Part shown: positions 12,452-24,309 of the stretch, piece after piece
Numbering within the stretch: position 1 is the first letter of the stretch
Layout: each line of letters begins with the position of its first letter
Origin: Begonia masoniana
Lineage: Eukaryota; Streptophyta; Magnoliopsida; Cucurbitales; Begoniaceae
Length of the DNA stretch: 64,000 nt
Direction of reading: 5' to 3'
NCBI GenBank assembly: GCA_022432975.1
Contig: CM039505.1
Span: 22,017,338 to 22,081,337 of the forward strand
The notes under the pieces: generated by a model
The model's database searches: none
What the model was told of the DNA's origin: nothing
The model's input: only the letters and a program-made list of their open reading frames with translations
Program-made: the position numbers and the translations under genes

Positions 12452-14431
12452 TGATATGCATTAAGGACTCATGACAGGATCCTGAGCCAAGACCTTGGCC
12501 TTGGCCGATCCTCATTCTAACAAGTTTGTTCTTTTTGCAGGAAAAGACTATTGAAGTTGGAACCAAGCATCCTAGACTTGAAGAAGCCTTTTCATGTGTT
12601 AACTTGGGAGCAACACTAGGCAACATCAATTGTTGAATGAGGAATTTGTCCTTTTGACAAATGATGTAACGGAGCATATCTTATTTTCTTTTAACCAAAA
12701 ACACTTAGTTCTGTTATATTGAATTTCATGCATGGCTAAACACGTTTGAACAGAGAATGAGCAAAATTTGTGGAGGGAAATGAGCTGCATTGGAAGGGAG
12801 AAAAGTACACTTGATTATGGGAGAGAGAAAAGTTGTACTCAGCCGATGAGGTGGCTGAATGGTATGCAACTTCTAGAGCCTTCTTCTCCTTTTTGTGAGC
12901 TGAACCCTAATTGTAATTTGGAGAAGTATTTAACCCTCTTTACCTGTTGTAGCAGCCATTTTTGTTTGAATGAAAGACTAAAGATGTTTCTTCCAAAAAA
13001 TAGAGCCTCTTTGAGTATCAAATCCATCGCCGTTGGTGAGTCACATTCGAGCTCATTGGGAAACAATGTCTTCAAAGTTTAGTAGTATACTTTGGAGCTC
13101 TTATTATTACTCTTTCCACTGTCTTCTTGGAGGGTAGTATTCATAGCAAAAGAGTATGAGCTGGAGTGTTCTTCCCTTAGAAGAGCCATAAACCTGAGGT
13201 GCAACTTTTATCACCTTCCGAACCAGCATCCTTCCCCACTGCATAAGTTTTCTTCCACAATGAATAAACCTTTAAAATTTTCAAGGTCTTACAATCACAA
13301 CTTAAGTAAGATAGTGTTAATATTTCAAGTTATTTGGAGTTATATAGCAAAAGTTGTGCTACTCTAAAGTTAGCCTTCTCTCGGCCAACATAGCAGTATT
13401 TTTGAGCAGTTTGAGCCATCCTGACTCTTCCATGCAAGACTTTTTGACCACTATATATTTTCAATTGAAATTTTCAGGGTGTCTCATACACGTGAGAGGT
13501 AAGCTCCTGTTAAAATTTCATAGCATTTGCATCTGTTTTTGCATTATTTGTGCCTGTTGGAATCTGGGGAACCTCGGTGATTGTCAATTGAAAATCCGAG
13601 GGGAACTAGTGCTTGTGTTATCACATAAGTTGCCATTAGGTTGAAGCGTGTCACCTAACTTGTAAGAAGGGCTAAGGTATTAAACCCTCCCTCTTGGCTG
13701 TTGGTTAGGCATCTTTTGCTGCATGAAAAATTGAAGTTTAACTTCTAAAAATCGAGCCTCCTTTAAGTCTCAAAACCCATTGCCGTCAGTGAGTAATATC
13801 CAAACATTTTGGTGTCTATTGTCTTCCAAGTTTTTGAGTATCTTTGGAAGCTCTTATTATTACTCTCTTCTCTGTCTTCTTGGAGGGTATAAATTATAGC
13901 AAAAGAGTATAAACTCTCATCCATTGCTCCTTGGAGTGTCTTCCCCAAAAAGAAAACCAAATACCCGAGAAGGTGTTGTTATCACCTTATCAAATAGCAA
14001 GCTTTCCTCCATTAGTAACTTAACTTTTCATCCACAATGAGCCAGCCCTTGAAACTTTCAGAGTCTTTTTCAACCACCGCTCAAGTAAGTTCTTGTTAAA
14101 CTTTCAAGTCATTTGGAGCTACACAGCAAAAGTTGTGCTATCCAGAAGTTCACCCACTCTCGGCCAACATAGCAGCTTCCTAGACAATTTTGAGCACAAC
14201 TAATTGTTCTGTGAACAACTTTCCAGCCACTACGAGTTTTACTTTGAAATTTTAATGGTGTTTCATACACATGCAAGGTCAGCTCCTACTAAAATTTCAT
14301 AGCATTTGGATCAGTTTTGCATTACTTGTTGTCTGTTGGAATATGGGGAATCTCAGTGATTGTCAATTGGAAATCTGAGGGGAACTAGTGTTTGTGTTGC
14401 CACACAAGTTGCCATAGGTTGAAGCGCATCA
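12452..14431 (+). repeat. E3 3' LTR with internal tandem duplication
   Basis: Starts TGATATGC right after the purine tract. Two near-equivalent ends occur: ..GAAGCGTGTCA at 13,653 and ..GAAGCGCATCA at 14,431. The segment about 12,920-13,653 is repeated, diverged, at about 13,680-14,431 (shared blocks: the GAGCCTC line, tcttattattactct, tcttcttggagggta, and the ttgaagcg end). Either the LTR holds a tandem duplication or a second partial LTR follows it. The same end sequence in reverse marks the left edge of E4 at 19,563. Confidence 0.7.
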
Positions 14432-15741
14432 GGTCAACACTTAGGCAATTTTCAGTAATGAAAAGTCACAAAAATCAGTTCCTTTCATCGTTTCTCACCT
14501 CCATTCGACCAAATAACTTACATAGGCTTTAACTCTACTCAAATAAACTAAACATAATCACAAATTCAAGTTTTCAAGCTGGAATTTGAATCCATCAATA
14601 AATCCTAAACTTTAAACTCAAAAACAGAGGAGAAAAACTCAACAACTCTCGAAGCTCCTTCACGAAAGTTGTTGTACATTGTCCCATGAATGCAACCTTG
14701 GCCTAAAAAACTAGACGGGTTGAACAAACAGAAATCGCTTCCCTCTTTCTCTCTTCCTTTGACAGCCACGTGAGATGTGAAGGAAAATCGGGTTCCCCTT
14801 TTAACAAAAATACTCTTTCTTTGATTAATTAATTTAATAAATAAAATATAAATTAATATATTTTATATATTAAATAAAAATTCTTAAATTCTAAATTGAC
14901 TCCGAGGTAGTTCAAATTACCCAACATTATTTTCCTCAAATTAACTGCACAGTATTTAACCAATTTACTGATTTGACCAATTGATCGATAAAATCTAACG
15001 GGATCACAACACGACAAAATGAGTCAACCCATGACATATTAACGGTCACTAATGCAAAAAGTTGACACATAATGTTTAAAACTTTCTCGACTAGTGGGAG
15101 ATCTTCATATTACTGTTCACTTGCAAAGAACTCTTCTCCAAGGAAAATTATGATTGAACGAGTTGTAGTGTTGAAGGAAAGGCTTGAATAAGGTTCTTGG
15201 CTAATTGACAACGAAAAAGCTTACTTACCATTATTACATTAACTACATAAAAATTTTAACATAATAATGTTTGAACTTTATGCAAAAATGCTGGATTTTG
15301 AATAATAGGAACATTCTTGATTTTAAAGGGAGAAAATCTCCTCCACGTTGAAATGAGTGTGGCAATTTGCAAGCCACACTCATGCCACATGTTTGTTTTA
15401 TTTCTTAGGAAAATTATCAATTTTAATCTTATACTATACCCGTAATTTATGGTAGCCCCCTCTACTGAAAAACCGACAAACCGAACTCAGTACTATGATT
15501 TCGTTATCGAGATTGACCTTTTTCATTTTTCTGTCAACACCCACGTTAAGTGCACGTGGGAGCTTTAAATTCAAATTTGGAAAACTATCGATTTTAACCT
15601 TGTACTATATATGTAATTTCAGCCCCCTCTACTAAAAAAACAGACAAATCAAACTTCGTACTATGATTCTGTTATCGACACTGATCCTTTTAATCTTTCC
15701 AGCAAATTTATGAAAATAGTCTCGAATCCATGCTATCTATG
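14432..15741. other. Unclassified AT-rich stretch with a 127-bp direct repeat
   Basis: No coding signal. Copies at 15,409-15,536 and 15,580-15,705 share blocks such as gccccctctact and gtactatgatt. Between and before them are two perfect short stems: gagtgtggc/gccacactc near 15,350-15,380 and cccacgt/acgtggg near 15,540-15,560. This could be a diverged non-autonomous element; I do not recognise it. Confidence 0.4.
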
Positions 15742-16440
15742 TGACTACCCCAACCCCATCAGGGCCACCACAGACTAGCCATGACGTAATCTTTAACTAA
15801 GTCCTAGCCTGTTCACATAAAATTTTTCATTTTTTACTTGATACCTTAAAAGAAAACGAACTTAGATAATCAATCTTCCTCTATCGACATTTAGGGCATA
15901 ATTTAAAACATATGTAAAAGGACTCGTTTAGAGTCGGAAAACATCATATAAAACTTGGGACCCAAAAAGACATGAAAGGCTAAATCATGGGGCGCACCCA
16001 GCCTTCGGCGCACTCACCGCGTGCGCACCACGCAGCCATGGCGAACCCCCTGCACGCTCATTTCGCGCACAGACTGCTCCCTTACCACGCTCGCGCCGCG
16101 GCCTCACTGCGCGCGTGCCGCGTGGCCATAGGGTGTGCCCTGCACGAACGTGATGTGCGTGCCATGCATGCTCGTGCTGCGCATGCATCGTGCCCTTGCT
16201 TCACGCGCACCGCGTGGCCACGGCGTGCGCCCTGCATTCCCGTGCCACGTGCATGCACTGCGCCCTCGATGGGCACACGTAGTGCCCTGTGATGGCCGAT
16301 CGATCGGTGATCGCTCATATTTTTCCCCAACATGAACAATATTTTGCTGATCGATCGGCCATGGGTGCCAATCGATTGGCTGAGCAGGGCAGTACGCCTG
16401 TCGCGCGCCCTGCTCGCCCATACAGACATGGTGGACACGT
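15742..16440 (-). repeat. LTR fragment with GC-rich cassette
   Basis: Begins tgactaccccaacccc, like the LTR edge of E2 (tgaccccaacccg), and continues with a similar layout. At 15,985-16,400 it becomes strongly GC-rich, with repeated gcgc/cgtgc words and GATCGATCGGC palindromes, as in E2 at 6110-6260. I read it as the U5-side end of a related minus-strand LTR. Its right edge is unclear (about 16,440). The long open frames in it are a base-composition effect. Confidence 0.55.
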
Positions 16441-16569
16441 GCTCTGCCAAGTTTCTATTCATTTTAACAAGGAGGATCATCTTAAGGGAGTTAGAGAAAT
16501 CGGGCACCATCATCACAAGGTGCTCCGGCTCAAGCGCGACGACTGCCAACCTGGTATGTTTTGATTGAA

Positions 16570-17540
16570 TTTAGAAATAAAATGTGTCAAGAGCAGTTTG
16601 AACAGGATATGTCAAATCGCTCGGTTATTCATCCGAAGACAGTCAATTTTAGAGGTTGGGAGTCGCTGAAGATCAAAGAGATATTTGACAGACTCGGCTA
16701 CACGGGGTGTACAGATTGAGGGGCGATAGCTGCGATCAAATTGTTCGCTTGTTTTATGCAAACTTGACCTGTACTAGGAGGGTAGGTGGTTTGAAGTCAT
16801 ACATCCTTGGTACAGAGATTGTTATACCTCTAGAGTCAATTAATGAATTGGTCAGGTTTGTCGGAGAAGGGAATGATATGGAGAGATACTACCATGGTTC
16901 CCGATATTGTGGTTTTTTTAGATCGACCGACGGACTAGAGTTCCTTAGGGAAATTCATCGCAATTCCAACATCGCTAGGTTTGTGAAGCCAAAAATTCAA
17001 GGATTTGAACGTTAGAGCTCGGGTTATTCACAATTTGATAACCCACACCATTCTATCTTGGGATGAACTTAGAGATCTCGTGAGCTGCATGAATCTCTAT
17101 GTGATGGAGAAGCTGTAGAATGGGAAGATGTTCCACCCTAGCTTTATGATTTTATGTCACATGTATGAGAGTGGTCAAACGTGCAACAAGAATCTTTCGT
17201 ATGCACGTTGATATAGAAGATCATCAGGCGAGCTCAGATTCAGCTACCGACTAGAGAGCAGATGAGAGCACAGAGATCCGATGATGTATTTGATAGATTT
17301 CATTTTATTCGGAAGGGCCTAGTTGAAGCCGATGGGACTTGGGTGTTCAAGTGAGATCAAGGGGCCTCCACCTCTGCAGATGTTCCTATGGACGATGCCC
17401 CCGCTAGCAGAGACTTGATTTCCTCATAGGCATAGTCGAGGAGCTCACCGTGACACAGAGAAAGCTAGCTGAGTCCCACAGAGAGCTGAAGAAATTGCTC
17501 ATAGATTGGGTGGAGCGAGACGACAACGACGTCCCACTGT
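16570..17540 (+). pseudogene. Relic of plant transposon-protein-like ORF
   Basis: Conceptual translation, crossing stops and frame changes, gives VNFRGWESLKIKEIFDRLGY, then VRLFYANLTCTRRVGGLKSY..LGTEIVIPLESINELV (16,707-17,015), then VRARVIHNLITHTILSWDEL. The FYANL box followed by a G-x-x-V-x-hydrophobic-S/T-x-x-x-I-N segment and a later hydrophobic ARxIHxxI stretch resemble the putative plant transposon protein domain often found next to gypsy/LARD-type elements. This is from memory of the family, not a search. It ends in a Lys/Glu-rich coiled-coil-like tail and is clearly non-functional. Confidence 0.5.
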
Positions 17541-17944
17541 AGTTTAGTTTATGTTTTGAAATTTTTTTTATGTACTTTACATTATGTTTGTACGTTAGTT
17601 TATGCTTTGAGTATTATGATTGTACTTTAGTTTGTGTTTGTCATTTAGTTTATCTTATGTGGTGTATGAATGTACGTTACTTTATGACTGTACTTGAGTG
17701 GTACTTAATTATAAGGAACTAATTGTTGGTTATAAAATTATGATTTGAATATGCAAGAATTATTTGAAGGTAGCTATGGGGGAGTCATAAAACAAAAGAA
17801 ACTCTGCCCATTTTTACAAATTTATCTCACTAAATTACACATTATATTAAATATACAAATTACACAGTATAATAAATACATAAATTACAACCTGAATAAT
17901 CATATATTTCTGCCTCGGCCGTGTGTTAACGAATGAAAACTATA
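17541..17944. other. AT-rich spacer without recognisable features
   Basis: About 400 bases of T- and A-rich sequence between the two pseudogenes. It has imperfect repeats of ttagtttatg/gtacttta words (17,540-17,700). No gene seen. Confidence 0.6.
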
Positions 17945-19230
17945 TTAGATAATAATGAAAGTGTGTTTATAAGCGAAATATGTTGAAATGTACCTATGTC
18001 CCGTCAAATGTGTGGGGAAACCCACAAATGTGCCTTGCAAAGCAGAAGTGGAAGTAGCACTTGAAGTGGATCTCCTGTCAGTACAAGTGTGACTATTATG
18101 CCCTTGACGCCAACATGTACCATACGACATCAGTGAGTTCTTCTTAGTAATTGTTGAACTTGGCAGTTTTTCGACATCTCGCACTCTTTTCTTCTTCGGC
18201 CTACTAGGTTGGCGTTTTCTTCTGGGCGGAAGGATTTGCTTCATATTTTGTACGGACGGCCACATGTGTTGGTCGCTAATGGGATGAATGAAGTTTGAGT
18301 ACATCTGCAGATAAGTTCCCCGGTGATAGTATTGATGAATGTAATTTTTCGGTGCTAGTCTCATGAAATGAATGCAGGAAATGGAATGGACACACGGGAT
18401 TTCAGTAAGCTCCCGCCTGTAACAGTTGCACACACATGTATTCATGTTGATAACATATTGTTCGTTGTCATTGCTAATCTCAAATCGTACAGTTCCTGTA
18501 AACATAGCACTCCAATTTCAAGCTGCACCTTCTAGCTTTACAAGCTTTTTTCTTATCTGGGGACACAAGACGTCTGTTGACGAAGTCAACTTCTCATATT
18601 TTTTGACAATCCTAGTCACTAAGCACTTTCGGATAATCTCGAACATTATCAGAATTGGTTTGTCCCTGACAGGTAATAGAACTGCATTGAATAACTAACA
18701 TTAATTGTTTAATCCTAGTTCACACTTGGAAATCGAAGAAAATGCATGACTAGCCCAATATCTAGGGTGTGTGACTTGATGATATGCGTGGGCATCCATG
18801 TTAATCTGATGTAAGTTCTTCATTTCTCTCTCGAAATGAAAATTTGTGGTTGTCCTAGTCGCATTCCACATTGCATCTTTGTTCACTCTGTCCCGAAATT
18901 GATTTTTGAAATTTACGTACATATGCCAGAGGCAATAGCAGTGTTCGGCTGACGGTAATTCTTGCTGCATAGCGGGCAACAACTCCTGATATTTGAAAGA
19001 ACAATAGAGTCAACAACAGAGTCAACATAAAATAATCTAACTATCACAATGCCTCAATATTTCAAAGAACAATCGAAAATGCATTATACCTTTTGTCGAT
19101 CCGAAACAAATGTCCATCCATATCTTGATTCAGTATTTAGGTCTTCTTTTAAATATTTCGAAAACCACGTCCATCAGTCCATACACTCTGATTCCACATT
19201 GGCAATAGCTATATTTGATGTGCTTTGATC
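17945..19230 (-). pseudogene. MULE (MuDR-type) transposase 3' half, with introns
   Basis: Cut-and-paste transposase relic on the minus strand. From 5' to 3': ANVESE..WTWFSKYLKEDL with one internal stop; a putative intron 18,986-19,089 (AAAAG|GTATAA..ATCAG|GAG); then LLPAMQQELPSAEHCYCLWHMY (family: PNAEHRYC..H); a decayed segment RDKPILIMFEIIRK and CPQIRKKLVKLEG; and the C-terminal exon (18,505-17,945) with SWIM-type zinc finger C-x-C-NCYRRELTEIPCVHS, a basic stretch PRRKRQPSRPKKKRVRD and a CCHC knuckle CWRQGHNSHTC. The N-terminal part and terminal inverted repeats are not visible. Confidence 0.85.
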
Positions 19231-19557
19231 TTGTAAATCTCTCGCCAAATAGGAACAAGATGCATGGGTCGGTGCCCTCTCGGTTGAAGCCGAGGAAGCA
19301 CCCCAAAAAGTATATAATGGCAGTGGAAAATAGAATAAAATGTGATGGAAATTGGAAGACGTCATACCTGGAAATGAACAACCCACTTGGGATTCTTCCT
19401 CAGAAGAGGTCGAAGGAATGGTGGCAATCAAACGAACGTTCGTGTTGGCCCAGGAAGCAACTTAGGGCACCTTCTCAGAAAGAGACCTTTGCGAATGAAA
19501 GGACACTCTAGCAGCAAACCACGATTTCCCAATCCCTTCTATTTTCGAATCCTTAGA
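19231..19557. other. Unassigned segment before E4
   Basis: Between the MULE relic and the E4 target duplication. No convincing coding sequence. With E4 removed it would join position 43,053 and so may be the outer part of the E7 LTR; I cannot prove this. Confidence 0.35.
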
Positions 19558-19562
19558 AGGAT

Positions 19563-22500
19563 TGATACGCTTTCACTATGGCAACTTGTGGTTGCAAACA
19601 CAAGCACTAGTTCACTCTCGGATATCTAATAGATAAAAGCAGTATAAATCAACATCCAAAAACTATGCAAATTTACTAGCAACCAATCAAATATCTATAT
19701 AAAACACCCTTAAAATTTCAGCTCAAAATACGCAGAAATTGGAAAGTTATTCAATTAAGAATCGGACTCGCGCAATCTATCTGGGAAACAACAAAAATGA
19801 CGTACTTTGCAAGATCGTAACTTTGGTTGTGTAACTCCAAATAATGTGAAAATTTAGGGCGATCTTACTTGAATTGTTTAGAATAATCCCTAAAATATCC
19901 AGAGGTTGATTAGCTGTGATGATGGAAATAAAAACCGAACACCGATGTTAGTTCTAAAAGGTGATAAAACAGACACCTTTTTGATCTTGTCTCCTTCTTT
20001 CGAAGAAGCACTCCAACAAGGGAATTTTGAGAGTTCGTGCACCCTTATGGGGATGCTCTATATTCAAATAAGATGGTAGAAAGGTATGCACTTATAAGAA
20101 CCTTCACTGTACTCAAAAGATGAAGATAATTGAACCAAGAACACTCGGATATGGCTCACCGGGAGCTAATGAGGTTGATCGTTGGAAGATGCTCAAGCTT
20201 GTGATGAACTGTAACGACCCTTACCCGTACCCTAATATTTTTCGTACAAATTTTTCCCCCTTTTTTTTTATACGTATAAACTTTAAATCAAATTTTTAAA
20301 GCGGAAATAAAACTTTAAAAATTGAAATCGAAATTTAATCGTCCGAAAACTAAATTGAAATTGGTTTAAATAACAACTTAAAATGATTTAATTAACATTA
20401 AAACAATTAAAATACAACATTATAAAAATCTCTTCTTTTTTTTTTTTTTTTGTCTTTCGCTCAGCGGCCAGAGAAGGTGGCGATTGCTCGCCATCTTCAT
20501 GGCGAGCGCCCATCGCTTGGCGATCGCCAAGGCAAATGTGGCGATTGCTCGCCATTCTGTGGCGAGCAATCGCCACGCTCTCTGGAAATTTTCCAGAGAG
20601 CGCCCCTTTTTCTATCCCCTCATTTCCCTTCCTCCATCATTTCCTCACACCCTGTACTTCACACACTCAACGCCAAAACACAATACACTCTTCTTTCTCA
20701 TTTCTTTTTCACAATATTTTTGCATACCTTTCACAAACACTTCCAACTCGAAATTTTACTATAACACGCACACATTGCCCACGATATCACTCACTCATTC
20801 ATCGACTCCAAATACATTTAAAATATAACTAAATTTCAAGAAAACGAACCGCATGGTTCCGTTTATAAGTTTAACTTTCCTCCTGCTTGAAAAATACCAA
20901 AACATCATAAATACTATCCAATCCAGACATCCTAAATGTCGACTATACAATTCTTTTTATCTATCCAAATCCCAAAACATTACCTATGTCCCCACGGGTC
21001 AAAATCACGTTCCGACTGCCAGCGCACTCCCACGGGCCTCATTCCTCAACATGCTCATACATCAGGTGGAGGGACGTCTTCCTCACCTGTCTCAAGGTCA
21101 CCTACACCATAGAATTAAACACGTGAGCTAGAGGCTCAGTAAATCTAAGTGAATGCACGTGAATGCTATGCTATGCATGTACAGTTCAAAATCATGCGTC
21201 CTACCTTTTCGCTAAGCATTTCATTTACGTCACCGGGGCTTCTCTCTCACTAGATAGGAGCGGCACATCCGGCGATTGGATAGCCCCTCGTATCTAACCG
21301 GGGGGAAGATATGCTTCATCCGACAGCCATGTATGAACCACCGCCACCGACGTGACCATCATTACGTTCATTACCTTTTCGTTATCATTTTCCTTTTCAT
21401 GAAAGTATGCGTAAAATCTCAATTTCATGCCGTTCGAAAACTATGATGCGTGAACAAATATTGTGCTATGGACGAGATAAAAAAAAGTAGAAACATACAA
21501 TAAATAACTAACAATTACCAACCTAACAAAACATAATTCTAACTACCCGTTCTAATCTACCCAAGCACAACACATCTCCAATTTCCTCGATCGACTCAAT
21601 TCATACGGTGTAGGCCAAGACGGCCAAACAAGTCACAGAGACTTACCTCGCGTCCGTTGTACACCGAGCTTCGTCCACAATTGTTTGTTCACCTATACAT
21701 TTCACAATACACGACATTAAATCGAGTCTAAATAATCAAACTCCAAGAATTGCTAACTCCTAACTAAGGAAAATTCCCTAAAACTCTAAAACACCTTATT
21801 GAGGCATTTCATCGAACAACTTGCGCTCGAGGATCACCAAGTCTCCATTAATGGAGTTTTCAATTCCTCCAACCACCAAAATCTCAGCAACTTCCATTTA
21901 ATTCCAACAACTTCAACCAATAACCATAAATACGCCTCTCATAGCCATAAATACGGTTATCCTATCGATTTCAAACTCTATTTTACATTTCTAACGAAAA
22001 CCCTAACGAACCCTAACTGTTTCAAACCCTAGAAATCGATATTTAACATTCCAAAAGCTTAGAGCCTTACCTAGAGAGCGATGACGGAGTAGAAACGGGA
22101 AGGATCGAGTCGCCGGAGGAGAAGGATTGTCGACGTTGAAGAGAATCGCCTGTGGAGAGGAGAACGTCGCACGGTGAGGGAGAGGGAAATGAAGTTGGCG
22201 TGAGTGAGGGGAAAATGAAGGTGTTTTTGAATTTTAATTAAAACTTTGGGTTTGCAATTTACCAAATCGCCCTTCCACTTAATTTAAATTTCTCCTTCCA
22301 ATTGTCTCGTTATTTAACTAACGATCCTATTTTCTAAAATTCTCATATTTTACCATAAATTCCAATTTATTATTACGGCATCGTCAAAATTTTCCGTTTG
22401 CAAAACGGGCTTAACCTGTCGTACTCACAAAATGCCCGTATATATTGGAATAAAAATAAATCCCGTAAAGCCGGGTGTTACATGAACAACATTCAACCTT

Positions 22501-23253
22501 TTTCATTCAATAAAATCTGATGAAAACAAAGGTCTAACATAGTTTAAATAATCAAAACTAGGTTAAAAATCTAAGAGCATAAAACTAGGGAAGATAAGAA
22601 AGATGAGGGAAAAACAAATCGGCCACAACTCTAGTCGTGCGCACCAATGTGGTTGCCAACCACCTTATCTTGTGTTTTGACCATTTTTCCCTTCCATGTG
22701 CATGCAGCCGTGTAGCATCCAATTTTTTCCTTCTTTTTGCATGTAGCCATGCAATTCTTATTAACTAATGACAAATATTTTTAACCAAAACAATAAAAGT
22801 AAGAATGGTTGCATCATTTGTTTAAAGGAAGGCAAATTCCTCCTTCCATAATTGTTGTGGGAACGAGCCTCTCTATTATTAGCGTTGTTGACCAAGAAAA
22901 CAGTGTTCAAATTAAGTGATCCAGCCCATTCTATAAGCATTAAGATGTTAGCTATATTTTTCATAAACACAATTGTTGAAATAACATTGGAAAGGCTGTC
23001 AAAAATGCCAAATACTCCTTAAAGGTCTGTTTAACGATAATTTTATTAGAAGGTCCAATAATCCTTGGACGTGTGCTTGGTCTTCCATTTATACCTCACC
23101 TTGAAGAATGTCATATTGTAAATAGATGCTGAATTGAAGATATTGATTTCCTTGAAGCATGTTCCTTCATGAAGAACTATAAAATAAACACTTGAAAATC
23201 GGTTAGAAAATTTCCATGGACTTATTCTTGAGTGATGGATCCGTGGCACATCA
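19563..23253 (-). repeat. E4 3' LTR (interrupted by solo LTR B)
   Basis: Parts 19,563-20,209 and 22,488-23,253, about 1.41 kb. The inner 1.05 kb matches the 5' LTR copy at 38,396-43,047 (ccgaacaccgatgtt, then the caaggg, gactcaccggg and ttcattcaataaaat blocks). The outer part, tgatacgctttcac to about 19,910, resembles the reverse complement of the E3 LTR end. Confidence 0.85.
20210..22482 (-). repeat. Solo LTR B (2.27 kb, Tekay-like)
   Basis: Minus-strand LTR, TGTAACACCC..GGGTCGTTACA, with perfect TSD TGAAC (20,205-20,209 and 22,483-22,487). No internal region or second LTR, so it arose by LTR-LTR recombination. It has the conserved ACC-TACACC block (near 21,610) with donor-like GAGGTAAGT (near 21,645) and a GGCGA/TCGCC palindrome cassette with a GCTCTCTGG/CCAGAGAGC hairpin (20,460-20,605). 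Confidence 0.93.
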
Positions 23254-23451
23254 TCCTCCCGGAGTTGGAAAGGATTTGACCTCAAATATAAAGTCTTTTT
23301 TGATTCACCTTCAAGGAACACTTGCAACTTAATGTTTAGTTTTATCTCCAATTGGTCTCCAATTTAATCACCTATATAATGAACAAATACATTAGAAAGA
23401 AAGTTCGGCCATGGACTTGGCCGAGGTTGATTAAGGTCATCCTGTGGCACA

Positions 23452-24297
23452 TCATCTTCCCCGAGTGATTGAGGATTTGATCTCAAATCCAAATGGTGGT
23501 CTTCTTTGTCTTCTACTCCATTCCCAAAATACAAAATAGGACTGATCATTGAAGATGGTCGGGGCTCCATAGGTTTTCGGCCATTCAGGAAAATAGATGC
23601 CATTATTGAGCTTTGCTACCTTCTTGATCGTGTCTTCGATTCTACGAGGGAGCTTTCCAAAGAAATCCTTGAATGCAAAATACTTAATCCTCTCAAAGGT
23701 ACTAGGCGCAAGGTCCACATCTTGAATCACAAAGCATTTAAATAATATTAGGACAAAAAAATAACCACTCATCATTACATTTAGTTGTAACCCTCTTAAC
23801 CACCAACAATACCTTTGAGCATAGTGTTTCAAAATCTTTCCATAAACTTCACAACTTGAATTAAATCCATTCAAAGGTAAAACAATTTCTTTGAAAACTT
23901 TTGAAGGTTGCCACGGTTTTAAAAGATAATGATAAAAAATTTGAACACTATGTTTTGAACCACTTAAAATTAAAGCACTTCTTAAGAATCCTTTTGAGTA
24001 TTGCGAAGATGTATCACAAAAATAAGGATCCTTATGCAAGAGACTTAACAAATCAAAGTGTTTGATGAAGGGTGCCTCAATTAGGGGTGGTGGCACTCTT
24101 TCCTCTTCTTGGGTTGAGAGACTTAAAGGCCATTCAATTTCCAAGGCCTTAACCTCCTTTTGAACAGGAACTTCCTCCTCACAATTACTTTCTTGACCCA
24201 AAGTAGCCGTTAGGGACCCATCCTCATGCTCACTTTCTTTGCCCAATGATGTTGTTACAAACTCATCTTCATGATTCACTAGATATGCTTGCTCCAT
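23452..24297 (-). CDS. E4 unknown 281-residue ORF replacing pol
   Basis: An open frame just downstream of the protease, where RT should begin. I recognise no domain. The first ~75 residues are acidic and repetitive (ESEHEDGSLTATLGQES), followed by a Trp/Tyr/Phe-rich body (YSKGFLRSALILSGSKHS, LLKPWQPSKVFKEIVLPL, HYAQRYCWWLRGLQL) with one hydrophobic stretch around YFFVLILFKCFVI that might be a membrane segment, then LAPSTFERIKYFAFKDFFGK. It lacks every RT, RNase H and integrase motif. Right after it, in another frame, comes the pol tail DLRSNPQSLGEDD. It may be captured sequence or a family-specific accessory protein. The ATG at 24,297 is the first in frame. Confidence 0.6.
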   Translation of the reverse strand: MEQAYLVNHEDEFVTTSLGKESEHEDGSLTATLGQESNCEEEVPVQKEVKALEIEWPLSLSTQEEERVPPPLIEAPFIKHFDLLSLLHKDPYFCDTSSQYSKGFLRSALILSGSKHSVQIFYHYLLKPWQPSKVFKEIVLPLNGFNSSCEVYGKILKHYAQRYCWWLRGLQLNVMMSGYFFVLILFKCFVIQDVDLAPSTFERIKYFAFKDFFGKLPRRIEDTIKKVAKLNNGIYFPEWPKTYGAPTIFNDQSYFVFWEWSRRQRRPPFGFEIKSSITRGR

Positions 24298-24309
24298 TTG
24301 ATTAGGCTC

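Larger units (their letters stand above)
8179..14431 (+). mobile_element. E3: decayed CRM/Reina-type gypsy element
   Basis: Plus-strand element lacking its 5' LTR and gag N-terminus, cut off where E2 abuts at ~8178. Gag, protease, RT, RNase H and integrase follow in order with at least five in-frame stops and several frame changes. The pol end runs into a polypurine tract (cttggggagga, 12441-12451) and the 3' LTR starts TGATATGC at 12452. Ending pol at the LTR edge with a DLRSN..GEDD tail is shared with E4 and E7. Clade choice (CRM versus Reina/Galadriel) is uncertain. Confidence 0.88.

Noticed and set aside
15985..16564. Several overlapping Ala/Arg/His-rich frames on both strands
   Set aside because: GC-rich repeat words remove stops in all frames. 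Composition and low complexity fit LTR cassette sequence.
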